Assembly (NCBI RefSeq): GCF_000376565.1
Contig: NZ_BARG01000021.1
Location: 62,001-126,000, forward strand
Length of the DNA stretch: 64,000 bases
From: Streptomyces hokutonensis
Lineage (GTDB): Bacteria; Actinomycetota; Actinomycetes; Streptomycetales; Streptomycetaceae
Reading direction: 5' to 3'
In this document: positions 61,564 to 64,000 of the stretch, piece by piece
Position numbering within the stretch: position 1 is the first letter of the stretch
How the letters are laid out: every line of letters starts with the position of its first letter
Position numbers and translations under genes: made by a program
Notes under the pieces: generated by a model
Database searches by the model: none
What the model was told of the DNA's origin: nothing
Seen by the model: the letters and a program-made list of their open reading frames with translations, nothing else

Positions 61564-62621
61564 GGGCCGATCCTTCCATGCATCCGAAAAATACGGTCGT
61601 ACGCGGCGGCCAACAGCTCCGGGTCGTGCCTTGGAGTTCCGTCGGTCCGAGCCACCGGCGCCAGCTCGACCGCGGCGTCCAGCCGCTTGGCGGCTTCGGT
61701 GAGCGACGCTCGGTCGGGCACGGCGGCCTCGTCGGCCAGCACCACGTCCAGGGCGAGTTTAGGGGCGTGTCGTCCCAAAACCTCCAAATGACGCTGCGGG
61801 GAGAAGCCATCGGTTTCTCCGGGCTGCGGAGCGAGGTTCAGGGAGAGTACCCGGCGCGCCTTCGTCTCGGTGAGCGCGTCGAGCAGTTCCGGCACCAGCA
61901 GGTGCGGGATCACCGACGAGAACCAGGAGCCGGGACCGAGCACCACCCAGTCCGCGTCGAGCACGGCGGCGACCGCCTCGGGCACGGCCGGCGGGTCGTG
62001 CGGCACGAGGTGCACGGACTGCACCTCGCCGGGCGTCAGCGCCACGGTCGCCTGGCCCCGCACGGTGTCGACGTCGTCGGGCCGCGCCGGATCGTGCCCC
62101 TTGACCAGGGCCTGGAGCTCCAGCGGTACGGCGGACATGGGCAGCACGCGCCCGTGCGCGCCGAGCAGCTTGCCGACCAGGTCGAGGGCCTGCACATGGT
62201 CCCCGAGCTGCTCCCACAGGGCGACGATCAGCAGATTGCCGACCGCGTGCTCGTGCAGGTCGCCCTTGGACTGGAAGCGGTGCTGGATGACGCGGGCCCA
62301 GGTCTGGCCCCAGTCGTCGTCGCCGCACAGCGCGGCCAGGGCCTTGCGCAGGTCGCCCGGGGGCAGCACGCCCAGTTCGTCGCGCAGGCGGCCGCTGGAG
62401 CCGCCGTCGTCGGCCACGGTGACGACGGCGGTGAGGTCGCCGGTGATCCGGCGCAGTGCGGTGAGCGAGGCGGACAGCCCCATACCGCCGCCGAGGGCGA
62501 CCACCTTGGGCTGGGTGCCCCGTCGGCGCGGCTTGCCGCCGCGGGCCTCCACGGGCCTGGTCGTACGTCCCTCGGGCACCACTCGGCGCAGCCGGCCGAG
62601 CCGTGGGCTACGTCCCGTCAT
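61554..62621 (-). CDS. yvcK: YvcK/CofD-like UDP-sugar-binding protein
   Basis: This 355-residue YvcK-family (gluconeogenesis factor) protein binds UDP-N-acetylglucosamine and affects cell-wall precursor flow in other Gram-positives. The hallmark is [17 protein letters not shown], followed by [20 protein letters not shown] and [18 protein letters not shown]. The first ~40 residues are a basic extension. ATG 62621 overlaps the rapZ stop, so the two are coupled. It precedes whiA. Confidence 0.94.
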   Translation of the reverse strand: MTGRSPRLGRLRRVVPEGRTTRPVEARGGKPRRRGTQPKVVALGGGMGLSASLTALRRITGDLTAVVTVADDGGSSGRLRDELGVLPPGDLRKALAALCGDDDWGQTWARVIQHRFQSKGDLHEHAVGNLLIVALWEQLGDHVQALDLVGKLLGAHGRVLPMSAVPLELQALVKGHDPARPDDVDTVRGQATVALTPGEVQSVHLVPHDPPAVPEAVAAVLDADWVVLGPGSWFSSVIPHLLVPELLDALTETKARRVLSLNLAPQPGETDGFSPQRHLEVLGRHAPKLALDVVLADEAAVPDRASLTEAAKRLDAAVELAPVARTDGTPRHDPELLAAAYDRIFRMHGRIGPWR

Positions 62622-63625
62622 TCCCGTCCCATGTCCCGGTGTACGACCACCGTCTCGACGCCCTCGGCCACGAGCCGCGCGGCGAGCTTCTCCGCCGTGG
62701 CGACCGAGCGGTGCTTGCCGCCGGTGCAGCCGATCGCGATCGTCACGTACCGCTTGCCCTCGCGGCGGTAGCCGGCCGCGATGAGGCGCAGCAGCTCGGC
62801 GTACCGGTCGAGGAACTCCTTGGCGCCGGGCTGGTTGAAGACGTACGCCGAGACCTCTTCGTTGAGGCCGTTGAAGGGGCGCAGCTCCGGAATCCAGTGC
62901 GGGTTGGGCAGGAAGCGCATGTCGGCGACCAGGTCGGCGTCCACGGGGAGGCCGTACTTGAAGCCGAAGGACATGACGGTGGCCCGCAGTTCGGGCTCCT
63001 CCTCGCCGGCGAACTGGGCGTCCATCTTGGCGCGCAGTTCGTGGACGTTGAGGCTGGAGGTGTCGATGACGAGGTCGGCGTCGCCGCGCAGTTCGCGCAG
63101 CAGCTCGCGCTCGGCGTCGATGCCGTCGACGATGCGGCCGTCGCCCTGGAGGGGGTGCGGGCGGCGCACGGACTCGAAGCGGCGCACCAGGGCGTCGTCG
63201 GAGGACTCCAGGAAGACGATCCGCCGGGTGACGTTCTTCGACTCCAGGTCGGCGAGGGACTCGCGGAGGTTGTCGAAGAAGCGCCTGCCGCGTACGTCGA
63301 CGACGACCGCGATCCGTGCCACGTTGCCCTGGGAGCGGGCGCCGAGCTCCACCATGGTGGGGATCAGGGCGGGCGGGAGGTTGTCGACGACGAACCAGCC
63401 GAGGTCCTCCAGACACTTGGCGGCCGTGGACCGCCCGGCCCCGGACATGCCGGAGATGATCACCAGCTCGGGGATGGCCGCCTCGGGCACCCCGCCGGCT
63501 GTCGTGCTGTCCGTGCTCACCTGTGCTCCGTCGTCCTGGACCGCCTGCTGCGAAGCCTGATCGTCGCCCGTTTCCTTGTGCGTCCGATCTCGGTCCGCTG
63601 TGGGCTGCTTCTCTTGTTCCGTCAT
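62618..63625 (-). CDS. rapZ: RapZ/YvcJ nucleotide-binding adapter
   Basis: This 335-residue P-loop protein of the RapZ/YvcJ family has an ~50-residue disordered Gln/Asp-rich N-terminal extension. Then come Walker A ([18 protein letters not shown]), a Walker B-like strand and the C-terminal RapZ region with [17 protein letters not shown] and the final VVHRDMGRE. In enterobacteria it controls GlmS through small RNAs; in Gram-positives the role is less clear. It sits between uvrC and yvcK. Confidence 0.94.
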   Translation of the reverse strand: MTEQEKQPTADRDRTHKETGDDQASQQAVQDDGAQVSTDSTTAGGVPEAAIPELVIISGMSGAGRSTAAKCLEDLGWFVVDNLPPALIPTMVELGARSQGNVARIAVVVDVRGRRFFDNLRESLADLESKNVTRRIVFLESSDDALVRRFESVRRPHPLQGDGRIVDGIDAERELLRELRGDADLVIDTSSLNVHELRAKMDAQFAGEEEPELRATVMSFGFKYGLPVDADLVADMRFLPNPHWIPELRPFNGLNEEVSAYVFNQPGAKEFLDRYAELLRLIAAGYRREGKRYVTIAIGCTGGKHRSVATAEKLAARLVAEGVETVVVHRDMGRE

Positions 63626-64000
63626 GTCTCCTGCCCCCGTCGCTCGTCCGGGGCGCCCGCGGGTACGGGCTCCCCCGGTGCACCCGCCGTCGTCGCGGGT
63701 GTCCCGTCTTCCATGTCATCCATGATCTCTCCAGTCGCCGTGTTCACGGCGGGTGCGGCCGGGGCCGCCTGGGCGAGGGCCACCGCGATGGTCTCGGCGG
63801 TCTTGCGACCTATGCCCGGAACCTCGCAGATCTGATCGATTGTCGCGGATCGCAGCTTCTTCACCGAACCGAAGTGCTTGATCAGCGCCTGCTTGCGGGT
63901 CTCGCCGAGTCCGGGCACGTCGTCCAGGGGGCTCGCCCGGAAGCGCTTGGCGCGCTTGGCGCGCTGGTAGGTGATCGCGAAGCGGTGGGCCTCGTCGCGG
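63622..64000 (-). CDS. uvrC: UvrC excinuclease, C-terminal part (runs off the window)
   Basis: Only the C-terminal ~125 residues are present; the gene continues beyond 64000. The frame is open to the edge, with [20 protein letters not shown], part of the RNase H-like nuclease domain end. Two helix-hairpin-helix motifs follow ([19 protein letters not shown] and [19 protein letters not shown]). UvrC makes the dual incisions in nucleotide excision repair. A Pro/Ala-rich tail of ~45 residues extends past the usual end. It overlaps rapZ by four bases. Confidence 0.95.
   Translation of the reverse strand, partial: RDEAHRFAITYQRAKRAKRFRASPLDDVPGLGETRKQALIKHFGSVKKLRSATIDQICEVPGIGRKTAETIAVALAQAAPAAPAVNTATGEIMDDMEDGTPATTAGAPGEPVPAGAPDERRGQET

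Overview
The window is chromosomal DNA from a Streptomyces. It is very GC-rich and densely coded, with GTG and TTG starts, leaderless-looking promoters and GC-rich hairpin terminators. It also carries the sporulation regulator gene whiA. The gene order (suf cluster, ctaA/ctaB, pentose-phosphate operon, gap-pgk-tpiA-secG, whiA-yvcK-rapZ-uvrC) is that of a conserved core region. No prophage, integrase or antibiotic biosynthesis cluster is visible.

Left third (1-29 kb), accessory functions. A DeoR regulator precedes a carbohydrate ABC importer that lacks its own ATPase and is fused into an operon with a zinc alcohol dehydrogenase (0.3-5.3 kb). Next come a tandem TerD-like protein, a TetR/MFS efflux pair around a long palindrome, and a GntR/ACC-deaminase pair. 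A TROVE (Ro60/Rsr) ring protein follows, with two Y-RNA-like genes just upstream whose sequences are permuted tRNA mimics. The rest holds a PhoX-family phosphatase with a PHO-box-like site, a secreted nuclease, a SRPBCC/ArsR pair, an ABM-domain protein, a 45-residue peptide coupled to a Cys-rich protein, dapA, an ECF sigma factor with a membrane partner, dapD, a six-copy 56-bp minisatellite, a TetR/SMR efflux pair and a secreted AbfB-domain protein.

Middle (29-43 kb). The minus-strand operon sufR-sufB-sufD-Rieske ferredoxin-sufC-sufS-sufU-sufT makes Fe-S clusters, with a CAAC-N6-GTTG operator at the sufR start. It is followed by an AAC(3)-like acetyltransferase, an ABC exporter, and ctaA/ctaB for heme A, with a nucleotidyltransferase, an amidohydrolase and a small conserved protein between them.

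Right third (43-64 kb), central carbon metabolism. tkt-tal-zwf-opcA-pgl form a plus-strand pentose-phosphate operon that ends in a 16-bp terminator and meets pgi. An MFS gene here carries an in-frame 177-bp MITE insertion. rbpA and the gap / pgk-tpiA-secG genes follow, then a large secreted M14 carboxypeptidase, then whiA, yvcK, rapZ and the 3' end of uvrC, which runs off the window.

The most interesting non-coding structures are the twin Y RNAs beside rsr, a 53-nt nested palindrome in the nuclease leader, 22-bp tandem repeats upstream of the PhoX-family gene, the 56-bp minisatellite with a 112-bp higher-order pattern, and the in-frame MITE.
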